From: Bacteroidia bacterium
Lineage (GTDB): Bacteria; Bacteroidota; Bacteroidia; Bacteroidales; GCA-2748055
DNA length: 5,258 nt
Direction of reading: 5' to 3'
Assembly (NCBI GenBank): GCA_004525825.1
Contig: SPBY01000273.1
Location: 1 to 5,258, forward strand
A model generated the notes under the pieces. That model saw only the letters and a list, made by a program, of their open reading frames with translations, ran no database searches and was not told the DNA's origin. This document shows positions 1 through 4,833 of the stretch, in pieces (the first letter of the stretch is position 1; every line of letters starts with the position of its first letter). Both the position numbers and the translations under genes were made by a program.

Positions 1-294
1 ACATCTCCTGTGGCAGAAGAAGTTAAGCCCGTAGCTGAAGCAGCAGCGGTAGTCGAGGAAGCCAAGCCTATAGCTGAGAAGGAGGCTCCCGCAGTCGAGG
101 TAGCCAAGCCGATAGCTGAGAAGGAGGCTCCCGAAGTTAAGGTAGCCAAACCAGCTGCTGAAGAGGAAAAACCTGCCGCCAAGAAGCCTGTTGACAAAAA
201 GCCCGCTGTTAAAACCACCACAGCCAAGAAGCCTGTTGCCAAAAAGCCAGCCGTCAAAAAATCCAAGGACGATACACCGGAAGAGAAAGAATAG
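1..294 (+). CDS. C-terminal low-complexity Ala/Lys/Glu/Pro tail of an unidentified protein (5' partial)
   Basis: The frame is open from the first base of the window to a TAG at 292-294. The GTG at position 10 is therefore probably an internal Val codon, not the start, and the gene begins upstream. The visible 97 residues have no folded-domain signature. The first part is acidic, with repeated AKPIAEKEAP units. The second part is strongly basic, with two AKKPVxKKPAVK units like the tails of histone H1-like proteins, and the chain ends in a short acidic KDDTPEEKE. Such tails occur on several Bacteroidota proteins, including extended ribosomal proteins and nucleic-acid-binding proteins, so the parent protein cannot be named. 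The stop lies 26 bp before the next gene on the same strand, which suggests co-transcription. It is real coding sequence because the repeats keep the reading frame while third positions vary. Confidence 0.75.
   Translation, partial: TSPVAEEVKPVAEAAAVVEEAKPIAEKEAPAVEVAKPIAEKEAPEVKVAKPAAEEEKPAAKKPVDKKPAVKTTTAKKPVAKKPAVKKSKDDTPEEKE
61..144 (+). repeat. 42-bp tandem repeat, two copies, in-frame
   Basis: Copies at 61-102 and 103-144 begin GCCAAGCC and differ at only a few bases. Each encodes a 14-residue unit of the form AKPIAEKEAPxVxV. A decayed third unit (AKPAAEEEKP) follows from 145. The length is a multiple of three, so unit gain or loss keeps the frame. Confidence 0.85.
178..258 (+). repeat. 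Lys-rich direct repeat, two copies, in-frame
   Basis: Two 36-base units, at 178-213 and 223-258, both encode AKKPVxKKPAVK and are separated by three Thr codons. They form the basic half of the tail. Several synonymous third-position differences suggest the copies are older than, or under different constraint from, the 42-bp repeats upstream. Confidence 0.75.
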
Positions 295-304
295 CATTAG
301 GTGC

Positions 305-312
305 AGGGGGAG
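305..312 (+). promoter_or_regulatory. possible ribosome binding site for the exonuclease/GIY-YIG gene
   Basis: The purine run AGGGGGAG ends 8 bases before the ATG at 321. Bacteroidota genes often lack Shine-Dalgarno sequences, so this is unusual for the window. The start does not depend on it: an in-frame TGA at 315-317 leaves ATG 321 as the first possible start. Confidence 0.4.
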
Positions 313-320
313 AGTGATCG

Positions 321-1694
321 ATGTATGCCATACTTGATATTGAGACCACCGGGGGGAGTCCGAAAACAGAGAAAATAACCGAGATTGCCATCTTCTTCCA
401 TGACGGGGAAAAAGTCGTGGATGAATGGAGCACCCTGCTCAATCCTGAAAAGACCATCCCCTATTTCATCACCGGGCTCACCGATATCACCAACGAAATG
501 GTGGCCAATGCTCCCAGGTTTTACGAAGTGGCCAAGGAGATTGTAGAACGTACTGAAAATCACACCATTGTTGGTCACAATGTAAAGTTTGATTACTCCT
601 TCATCAAGAGCGAATTCAAAAATCTTGGATTTGAATTTAACCGCAACACCCTCTGCACCATCAAACTGAGCAGGAAGATCTTTCCAGGTCACCTTTCGTA
701 TAGCCTGGGAAAGCTATGCAAGGACCTGGGAATTGATATCCATGATCGGCACAGGGCTGCCGGGGATGCCCTGGCCACGGTAAAGCTGTTTGAAATGTTG
801 CAGAGTTCACAGGAGGGAGGATTTGGAGACGAGCTCCTCAGGGAGCCTTCCGGAAGGTACAAGAACCTGAACGAGCACCTCACTGTGGAAGATATCCAAA
901 ATCTGCCCGAAGAGTGCGGCACCTATTACTTTTTCGATGAATCACAGCAGCTGCTCTACATTGGCAAGAGCAAGGACATCAAACACAGGGTCCTCTCCCA
1001 CCTGGGTAACACCACCACCAAAAGGGCCATGGAATTGAAGCAGCGCATACATTCCATCTCCTACGAACTCACAGGAAGTGAACTCATTGCCCTTTTAAAA
1101 GAATCTAAAGAAATCAAGGATCAGAGGCCACGTTACAACAGGGCCCAGAAACGTTCATCTTCTTATTGGGGACTCTATCCCGGAAAGGACGAATACGGAT
1201 ACATCACCTTTGCTCTTAAAAAGATCTCAGAAACACCCTACGATCCGATCACCCTTTTCAACAACAAGAAAGAGGCCCGTGAGGCCCTGACCAAAATGGT
1301 GGGAAAGAACTGGCTCTGCCAGAAACTCAGCGGACTCTACCAGACCGACGGAGCGTGCTTTCATCACTCCATCAGGCAATGCAACGGTGCCTGTATTCAG
1401 GGGGAAGCTGTTTCAACCTACAATAAGCGTGCTGAAGCGCTGCTCGACAGCCTGCAGCTGGATCGAGGAAATTTGCTGATCATTGACAGTGGACGTGGGC
1501 CGGACGAAAGAAGTCTGGTGCGCATCGAAAAGGGCATGTACATGGGATATGGATATCTTTCCGTGAACGATGCCTACCTGGGCATTGAAGAGATGCTGGA
1601 GTGCATACAGCCAGCCCTGGACATCAGGGACATCAGGCAGATCCTCAGAAACTGGTTAAAGAACAACAGGGTCGAGAAAATACTCTATTACTGA
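321..1694 (+). CDS. DnaQ-like DEDDh exonuclease fused to UvrC/Cho-like GIY-YIG nuclease
   Basis: This 457-residue protein combines two nuclease modules and is probably a cytoplasmic DNA-repair enzyme. Residues 1-160 are a DEDDh 3'-5' exonuclease: DIETTG gives D6 and E8, HNVKFD gives D91, and HRAAGD gives H144 and D149 with the H-x4-D spacing of DnaQ. Residues 195-275 are a GIY-YIG domain: GTYYF at 200-204, YIG at 213-215, catalytic-type Arg R223, a probable metal ligand E261 in the position of the last Glu of UvrC's EALLLE motif, and PRYN at 270-273. Residues 333-358 hold C333, C346, C354 and C358, a pattern close to the UvrC cysteine cluster. The UvrC RNase H-like 5' nuclease and helix-hairpin-helix domains are absent, so it resembles Cho with an exonuclease added. 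Residues 385-457 contain a family-type end (GRGPDERS, YMGYGY) of unknown function. Exo-GIY-YIG fusions are known from Bacteroidota and Actinobacteria. The start is fixed by an in-frame stop at 315-317. Substrate polarity and damage type are not visible. Confidence 0.93.
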   Translation: MYAILDIETTGGSPKTEKITEIAIFFHDGEKVVDEWSTLLNPEKTIPYFITGLTDITNEMVANAPRFYEVAKEIVERTENHTIVGHNVKFDYSFIKSEFKNLGFEFNRNTLCTIKLSRKIFPGHLSYSLGKLCKDLGIDIHDRHRAAGDALATVKLFEMLQSSQEGGFGDELLREPSGRYKNLNEHLTVEDIQNLPEECGTYYFFDESQQLLYIGKSKDIKHRVLSHLGNTTTKRAMELKQRIHSISYELTGSELIALLKESKEIKDQRPRYNRAQKRSSSYWGLYPGKDEYGYITFALKKISETPYDPITLFNNKKEAREALTKMVGKNWLCQKLSGLYQTDGACFHHSIRQCNGACIQGEAVSTYNKRAEALLDSLQLDRGNLLIIDSGRGPDERSLVRIEKGMYMGYGYLSVNDAYLGIEEMLECIQPALDIRDIRQILRNWLKNNRVEKILYY

Positions 1695-1702
1695 CCCTGT
1701 TG
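1664..1702. terminator. inverted repeat between convergent genes, probable terminator
   Basis: CAACAGGGTC at 1664-1673 and GACCCTGTTG at 1693-1702 form a perfect 10-bp stem with a 19-base loop. The right arm directly abuts the minus-strand stop codon at 1703-1705, and the repeat covers the last codons and TGA of the plus-strand nuclease gene. Read on the minus strand, the stem is followed by TTCTTTAA, a weak U-rich tract. On the plus strand no T-run follows. It fits best as the end of the minus-strand operon and possibly acts on both strands. Confidence 0.55.
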
Positions 1703-2248
1703 CTAAGGCAGATCCTTCAAGTCTTCCAGGTTCTCCAGGCCGGGCATATCCAGGCCAGAAGCTATTTTGGAAATACTCTCCATATCAATTTCTCCCTGGA
1801 TGGCAATCAGGGCATCTTCCCCGCCCCCGCTGACAATCAGCAGGAATTCAGTGATTTTACCACCTTCTTCCCGGGCAAGAAAGAGCACCTCTTCATCCTG
1901 GTCCTTGACCACCATCATCTCCTTGTATTCACTCCTGGGTAGCATGGCGATCAATTCTTTACCAAAAGCCTCTGAATTGCCATCTTCCTGGGTCAGTATC
2001 TTGATGGCAGTGATTCCGGCGGTGGCCTTTTTAAATTCATTGTAATCGGGGTCGTCCGAATCCAGGCTGCTCATGAGGTTGAACATGAAGCTGGAAATAT
2101 AAACGGTGGTATAACCTTCTTTCCCGCTGTATTTATCAAATACCTTGTCCACAGCACTTTTCTGTCCGAATGCGGAGAGAGTGAAAATCATCAGCATCCC
2201 TCCCAATATTATCCGTTTCATTGTATCTAAGTTTTTCATTGTTATCAT
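1703..2248 (-). CDS. secreted DUF4252 family protein, second paralog of the operon
   Basis: A 181-residue protein with a Sec signal peptide: MKR followed by a hydrophobic stretch ending SAFG-QK near residue 28, with no lipobox Cys, so probably periplasmic. The mature part matches DUF4252, a Bacteroidota family of unknown function: VDKVFDKYSGKEGYTTVYIS at 33-52, ITAIKILTQED at 79-89, and GGKITEFLLIVSGGGEDALI at 129-148. It is a paralog of the protein encoded at 3386-3883, sharing the KY-G-EG, ILT-ED and GGK-EFLLIV-GG blocks. It adds a Leu/Glu/Asp-rich end (LENLEDLKDL). The start is uncertain. ATG codons at 2248, 2239 and 2221 are all in frame; 2221 gives the neat MKR start seen in the paralog (172 residues), while 2248 has AGAAAGG about 12 bases upstream. 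It is the last gene of the operon, 22 bp or 49 bp after the membrane-protein gene. Confidence 0.88.
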   Translation of the reverse strand: MITMKNLDTMKRIILGGMLMIFTLSAFGQKSAVDKVFDKYSGKEGYTTVYISSFMFNLMSSLDSDDPDYNEFKKATAGITAIKILTQEDGNSEAFGKELIAMLPRSEYKEMMVVKDQDEEVLFLAREEGGKITEFLLIVSGGGEDALIAIQGEIDMESISKIASGLDMPGLENLEDLKDLP

Positions 2249-2270
2249 TTTTTACTTTTACCTTTCTACT

Positions 2271-2843
2271 CTACTGTTTTATATCATTTACCCTTTGAAT
2301 CTGGCCCAGCAGGCTCAGCTCCCGGCTCCCCTTGTTGATCTTGGAGAGCGATTTCAACGGATCTGAGGCTGCCTTGCTCACTTGCTGGACATGCTTCAGT
2401 TCGTCGGTGCCGGTATTCAATTTGGCTGATACATAGGCCAGGGTTCGTTTTGCTTCCTCATAAGCATCCTGCGGATTCTCATAGGTGTCCTGCATGGCAA
2501 GCCTGGCTGAGTTTCCATTTCTGAAATAACCGGTGTAGAGTGCGATGACCACCAGCAGGCCTGCAGCAAGTCCCGACAATGAGAACACTGAGATTCTCCT
2601 GGTCCGGGTCATTTTTCGTTCCTCCCGGTCAATGCCGGCCAGAATCTTCTGATCCAGGTTGATCGGTACATGTATGGCTTCGTTCCCGGGATCCATGGAT
2701 CTGAACAGGTCCCTGTCCGGGATGAACTCTTCCGGAACCTTGGTGGAGGAGAAATACTCCTTCATCCTCCTTTCCTCCTCCAGGGTGGTTTCCCCCAGGT
2801 AGAACCGGTCGAGTAACTTTCGTATGTCCTTTATACTCTCCAT
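2271..2843 (-). CDS. single-pass membrane protein, probable anti-sigma factor
   Basis: A 190-residue protein with one transmembrane helix at about 84-106 (SGLAAGLLVVIALYTGYF core), flanked on the N-terminal side by Lys/Arg (RKMTRTRR), placing residues 1-83 in the cytoplasm and 107-190 in the periplasm. The N-terminal LLDRFYLGETTLEEERRMKEYF block resembles that of Bacteroidota membrane anti-sigma proteins. There is no HxxxCxxC zinc motif and no Cys anywhere. The periplasmic block from about 119 (TYENPQDAYEEAKRTLAYVS, then KLNTGTDELKHV) is typical of proteins encoded beside Bacteroidota ECF sigma and DUF4252 genes. Its ATG lies inside the end of the sigma gene, with a 13-bp overlap in another frame, implying translational coupling and fixed stoichiometry. 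The anti-sigma role is inferred from topology and context. Confidence 0.85.
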   Translation of the reverse strand: MESIKDIRKLLDRFYLGETTLEEERRMKEYFSSTKVPEEFIPDRDLFRSMDPGNEAIHVPINLDQKILAGIDREERKMTRTRRISVFSLSGLAAGLLVVIALYTGYFRNGNSARLAMQDTYENPQDAYEEAKRTLAYVSAKLNTGTDELKHVQQVSKAASDPLKSLSKINKGSRELSLLGQIQRVNDIKQ

Positions 2844-3346
2844 GATGAATATTGTTTTTCTATCAAAGCACGCATCTGTTTTCTTGCTCGTGATATACTT
2901 ACTCTGATGGCATTTACATTCATGTTGACCATCTCGGCGATCTCTTCATACTCTTTGCCCTCCAGGTGTCTGAGGTGTACCAGCGACCGCTGTGGTTCAG
3001 GCAGTGCTGATATTAGGGTAAGAAGTAGCTCCGCGTCTTCTTTTCTTTCCAGGTTCTCTGAAGGCGTTTCAGGGTAGCTTTCTTCCTTGAGTTTCTCCGC
3101 CTTCATGGCATCGTGGTTCACTTTTCTTCGCCGGAGCTGATCCAGGCATAAATTACGGGTGATCCTTACACAAAGTGCCTCGATGCTGTTGTACTTGTCC
3201 AGATCGTTCCGCATTCCCCACAGTTTCACATATACCTCCTGGACAATGTCCTCAGCCTCCTCCCGGCTGTTCATCAGGCGAAAAGCCATCCGGTACAGCC
3301 GGGAACTGTATGGCATAACCAACAGTTTGAATTCTGAGGACTTCAT
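2831..3346 (-). CDS. ECF-type RNA polymerase sigma factor
   Basis: A 171-residue sigma-70 family protein of ECF size with only regions 2 and 4. Region 2 spans about 10-75, with the core-binding signature EEAEDIVQEVYVKLW at 29-43 and the -10 recognition segment ending in RNLCLDQLRRRK. An acidic linker (about 85-105) leads to region 4 at about 112-160, with LPEPQRSLVHLRHLEGKEYE and a helix-turn-helix EIAEMVNMNVNAIRVSISRA for -35 recognition. It should direct RNA polymerase to a small regulon, and autoregulation of this operon is usual for the class. Its last 13 bases overlap the downstream membrane-protein gene, and a secreted DUF4252 gene ends 39 bp upstream. The ATG at 3344-3346 gives the normal N-terminus. 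No Cys-rich or extra C-terminal sensor domain is present, so control probably comes from the membrane protein. Confidence 0.95.
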   Translation of the reverse strand: MKSSEFKLLVMPYSSRLYRMAFRLMNSREEAEDIVQEVYVKLWGMRNDLDKYNSIEALCVRITRNLCLDQLRRRKVNHDAMKAEKLKEESYPETPSENLERKEDAELLLTLISALPEPQRSLVHLRHLEGKEYEEIAEMVNMNVNAIRVSISRARKQMRALIEKQYSSWRV

Positions 3347-3385
3347 GCGGGTTCAATAACTTAAAGAACTTCCAAGTTAATAAAT

Positions 3386-3883
3386 CTATAGATGGATGTC
3401 GATATCATCTCCGAAGGACTCGGCCAATCCTTCCAGGTCGCTCATATTGAAATCGCCGGTGATGTGGATCAGCACATTGTCGTCCCCTCCCACAATCAGG
3501 AGAAACTCCTTCACTTTGCCACCATCATTTTTCATCCACATGCGAACCACCTCGCCGCCATCGTCCACGGTCAAAACCTCCTGAAGATTGCTTATGTCGA
3601 AATCATTCTTCAGCTCGTCGTAGAAATTGACATTTGCCAGTTTCTCGTTGTCCTCGATGGTCAGGATCCTCACGCTGCTTACCTTGTCAAGGGGAAGGTC
3701 CTTTTCATCCAGATTCTCGATATTCATTCCTTTAATGATTTGGAACAATTCCGGACCGACATTCACCACGGTCACCCCCTCCTGTCCCTTGTACTTGTTT
3801 ATCAGCTTGTCAATGGCATCGTTTTGAGCCATCATCAGGGCCGGAATGGCCAGGGCTAATAGGAATAATGCTACTCTTTTCAT
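3386..3883 (-). CDS. secreted DUF4252 family protein, first gene of the sigma operon
   Basis: A 165-residue protein with a clear signal peptide: MKR, a hydrophobic core (VALFLLALAIPALMMA), and a likely signal peptidase I cut before Q20, with no lipobox Cys. The mature part carries the DUF4252 blocks: AIDKLINKYKGQEGVTVVNV at 23-42, VSSVRILTIED at 68-78 and GGKVKEFLLIVGGDDNVLI at 121-139. Function is unknown. The mature protein is acidic, especially near the C-terminus (ESFGDDIDI). The frame stays open upstream to an ATG at 3970, but that would add 29 residues unlike any signal peptide, so ATG 3881-3883 is chosen. It leads the minus-strand operon and is a paralog of the last gene. A weak -7-like element (TGAATTTG on the minus strand, 3947-3954) lies about 60 bases upstream without a convincing -33 partner. 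Confidence 0.9.
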   Translation of the reverse strand: MKRVALFLLALAIPALMMAQNDAIDKLINKYKGQEGVTVVNVGPELFQIIKGMNIENLDEKDLPLDKVSSVRILTIEDNEKLANVNFYDELKNDFDISNLQEVLTVDDGGEVVRMWMKNDGGKVKEFLLIVGGDDNVLIHITGDFNMSDLEGLAESFGDDIDIHL

Positions 3884-3990
3884 GATTTCGTGTTTTGGTT
3901 TATAAAGCATTAATAGTTGTTTTCTAAAACGAAGACAAAGCCCCCACAAATTCATTACAGGAAAAGCCATAAAAAGTGATGAAATTCTTT

Positions 3991-4021
3991 TTTGCAGAAA
4001 AATATATTGTTACTATCTTTG
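3991..4021 (+). promoter_or_regulatory. Bacteroidota housekeeping promoter of tRNA-Lys
   Basis: TTTG at 3991-3994 and TATCTTTG at 4014-4021 match the Bacteroidota -33 (TTTG) and -7 (TAnnTTTG) elements with a 19-base gap, close to the known spacing. Transcription should start near 4028, leaving a leader of about 20 bases before the tRNA. A near-perfect palindrome, CGCTTTTAAAGCG at 4026-4038, overlaps the expected start. Confidence 0.8.
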
Positions 4022-4048
4022 CAACCGCTTTTAAAGCGATAACAGGAT

Positions 4049-4124
4049 GATTCAGTAGCTCAGTTGGTAGAGCACATCCCTTTTAAGGATGGGGTCCTGA
4101 GTTCGAACCTCAGCTGGATCACCA
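4049..4124 (+). tRNA. tRNA-Lys (anticodon UUU), CCA encoded
   Basis: This 76-base sequence folds as a complete cloverleaf. The acceptor stem is GATTCAG (4049-4055) with CTGGATC (4114-4120), seven pairs including one G-T. The D stem is GCTC/GAGC (4058-4061, 4070-4073) with an AGTTGGTA loop. The anticodon stem is CATCC/GGATG around the loop CTTTTAA, placing TTT at 4082-4084. The variable loop has five bases, and the T arm is CTGAG-TTCGAAC-CTCAG. Discriminator A4121 is followed by an encoded CCA. It reads AAA and AAG lysine codons. It has its own promoter and terminator, so it is a single-gene transcript divergent from the sigma operon. Confidence 0.97.
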
Positions 4125-4126
4125 CT

Positions 4127-4161
4127 AACCCTTCACCGATTAACTTCAGTGGAGGGTTTTT
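4127..4161 (+). terminator. rho-independent terminator of tRNA-Lys
   Basis: AACCCTTCACCG (4127-4138) pairs with CAGTGGAGGGTT (4147-4158), with one G-T pair and one mismatch near an 8-base loop. A T-run through 4161 follows. It starts three bases after the encoded CCA. Confidence 0.85.
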
Positions 4162-4188
4162 AATTGGTTAAGTTGATTGACTTCCGCG

Positions 4189-4214
4189 AGATTATAAATC
4201 TTTCAGATTATAAA
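4189..4214 (+). repeat. short direct repeat in AT-rich leader
   Basis: AGATTATAAA occurs at 4189-4198 and again at 4205-4214, a 16-base period, in the non-coding stretch before the membrane-protein gene. Phased short repeats can be a regulator site, but the stretch is AT-rich and chance is possible. I see no convincing promoter consensus between 4162 and 4286. Confidence 0.3.
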
Positions 4215-4286
4215 GTAGTTAATATTGCTTTATATTGAAAACTAATGTAATTTACTTGGTTCTAATAACCCTAAAAAAGTATCATC

Positions 4287-4688
4287 ATGGCGGAAAAGAA
4301 GAATCAACTATTGAAAATCACTTTAGTGTTATATAGTATTATAACATTGGTCTACGGAGTTAACTATTTATTCTTTCCTGAATTTCAAATCAAAATTACT
4401 GGTGGTGAGCCAATCCTGGCGGGTTGGATTCGTTGGTTTGGGGGAGTGTTATTAGCCCTTGGATTTGGCAGTATAATGATTCTTAGAAATCCTGTTAAGC
4501 AAGGCATCTTTGTTACATCCCTCTGTATCGGTTCAATCCTGGTTAGTTTAACGCTGTTTTATGAAGTGATATTTATAATGGATAGCTCCTTCAATATGCT
4601 AAGTACTCTAATTCCGGCAATTGTATTGACAATTACGTCGATCCTTTTCTTGCTTAGCTTAAGGCAGTCAAAAGAAATACTCTGGTAG
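4287..4688 (+). CDS. small four-helix integral membrane protein, function unknown
   Basis: A 133-residue hydrophobic protein with four predicted membrane helices at about 9-30, 45-66, 74-95 and 104-125, a basic N-terminus (MAEKKNQLLK), and no signal peptide or enzyme motif. The YGVNYLFFPEF block, then GWIRWFGGVLLALGFG, resembles the layout of small four-helix families such as DUF4345, but the assignment is weak. The gene is AT-rich: about 37% GC by hand count over 4321-4680, against 47-57% in sampled lines of neighbouring genes. It uses TTA leucine and ATA/ATT isoleucine codons much more than they do, which suggests a different origin. It stands alone between the tRNA-Lys terminator and a hairpin terminator at 4752-4783. 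The ATG at 4287 is preceded by an A-rich stretch, with no Shine-Dalgarno sequence. Confidence 0.8.
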   Translation: MAEKKNQLLKITLVLYSIITLVYGVNYLFFPEFQIKITGGEPILAGWIRWFGGVLLALGFGSIMILRNPVKQGIFVTSLCIGSILVSLTLFYEVIFIMDSSFNMLSTLIPAIVLTITSILFLLSLRQSKEILW

Positions 4689-4720
4689 TCTGGTGAAGGA
4701 TAATTTCAAGATTAGGTAAA

Positions 4721-4743
4721 TCGAACTTCAGCAGAGTCACCAC
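4721..4743 (+). repeat. degenerate copy of the tRNA-Lys 3' end
   Basis: These 23 bases match tRNA-Lys positions 4103-4125 at 19 of 23 sites, covering the end of the T loop, the T-stem 3' strand, acceptor 3' strand, discriminator and CCA. The T-stem 5' strand is not preserved (GGTAA against TTCAG does not pair) and no D or anticodon arm is recognisable, so this is not a working tRNA. It could be an old attachment-site duplicate at the tRNA 3' end or the remnant of a second tRNA gene. Confidence 0.55.
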
Positions 4744-4751
4744 CTTGTAAG

Positions 4752-4783
4752 AACCTCGATCGTTTCGGTCGGGGTTTCTTTTT
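4752..4783 (+). terminator. rho-independent terminator downstream of the small membrane-protein gene
   Basis: AACCTCGATC (4752-4761) pairs with GGTCGGGGTT (4767-4776) in ten pairs including two G-T, with a 5-base loop GTTTC. The T-rich tract TTTCTTTTT follows through 4783. It lies ten bases after the tRNA-like fragment's CCA, the arrangement expected behind a tRNA. Confidence 0.85.
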
Positions 4784-4804
4784 AGAGCTAAAACTCTATC
4801 TTTG
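4775..4804 (+). promoter_or_regulatory. Bacteroidota housekeeping promoter of the methyltransferase-like gene
   Basis: TATCTTTG at 4797-4804 is a full -7 element, identical to that of tRNA-Lys within the shared 10-mer CTATCTTTGC. The -33 element is imperfect (TTTC at 4775-4778, 18-base gap) and sits in the T-tract of the preceding terminator. The ATG follows 29 bases downstream, giving a short leader. Confidence 0.65.
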
Positions 4805-4833
4805 CGCAGCAAAAAGCACAAAATATTTCTAGC

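Noticed and set aside
61..258. CRISPR-like array
   Set aside because: The repeats are adjacent without unique spacers, keep the reading frame and encode a low-complexity protein tail.
297..692. 131-residue minus-strand ORF over the exonuclease domain
   Set aside because: It is antisense to the DEDDh motifs of an unmistakable gene and has no recognisable domain.
1601..2366. Plus-strand ORFs across the second DUF4252 gene (1601-1942, 1767-2045, 2145-2366)
   Set aside because: They cross the convergent gene junction or lie antisense to the operon and show low-complexity Ser/Pro or Gln/His-rich sequence with no family resemblance.
3357..3379. TAACTT ... AAGTTA inverted repeat between the first DUF4252 gene and the sigma gene as an operator
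   Set aside because: Only six bases per arm in a 39-bp AT-rich spacer, with no promoter consensus near it on the minus strand; chance is likely.
3392..3859. 155-residue plus-strand ORF antisense to the first DUF4252 gene
   Set aside because: It lies wholly over a gene with a signal peptide and recognisable family blocks, has no domain or signal of its own, and its composition (His/Ile/Val-rich) is what the complement of Asp/Glu/Asn codons gives.
3884..3970. 29-residue N-terminal extension of the first DUF4252 protein from ATG 3970
   Set aside because: The added residues precede a perfect MKR signal peptide and would bury it, and the region is AT-rich intergenic DNA with promoter-like content.
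4678..4742. Possible complete second tRNA (TACTCTG at 4678 pairs at six of seven positions with CAGAGTC at 4732)
   Set aside because: At 65 bases it is too short, has no D arm or anticodon arm, and the T stem does not pair. The 5' strand also overlaps the end of the membrane-protein gene, so only the 3'-end similarity is reported.
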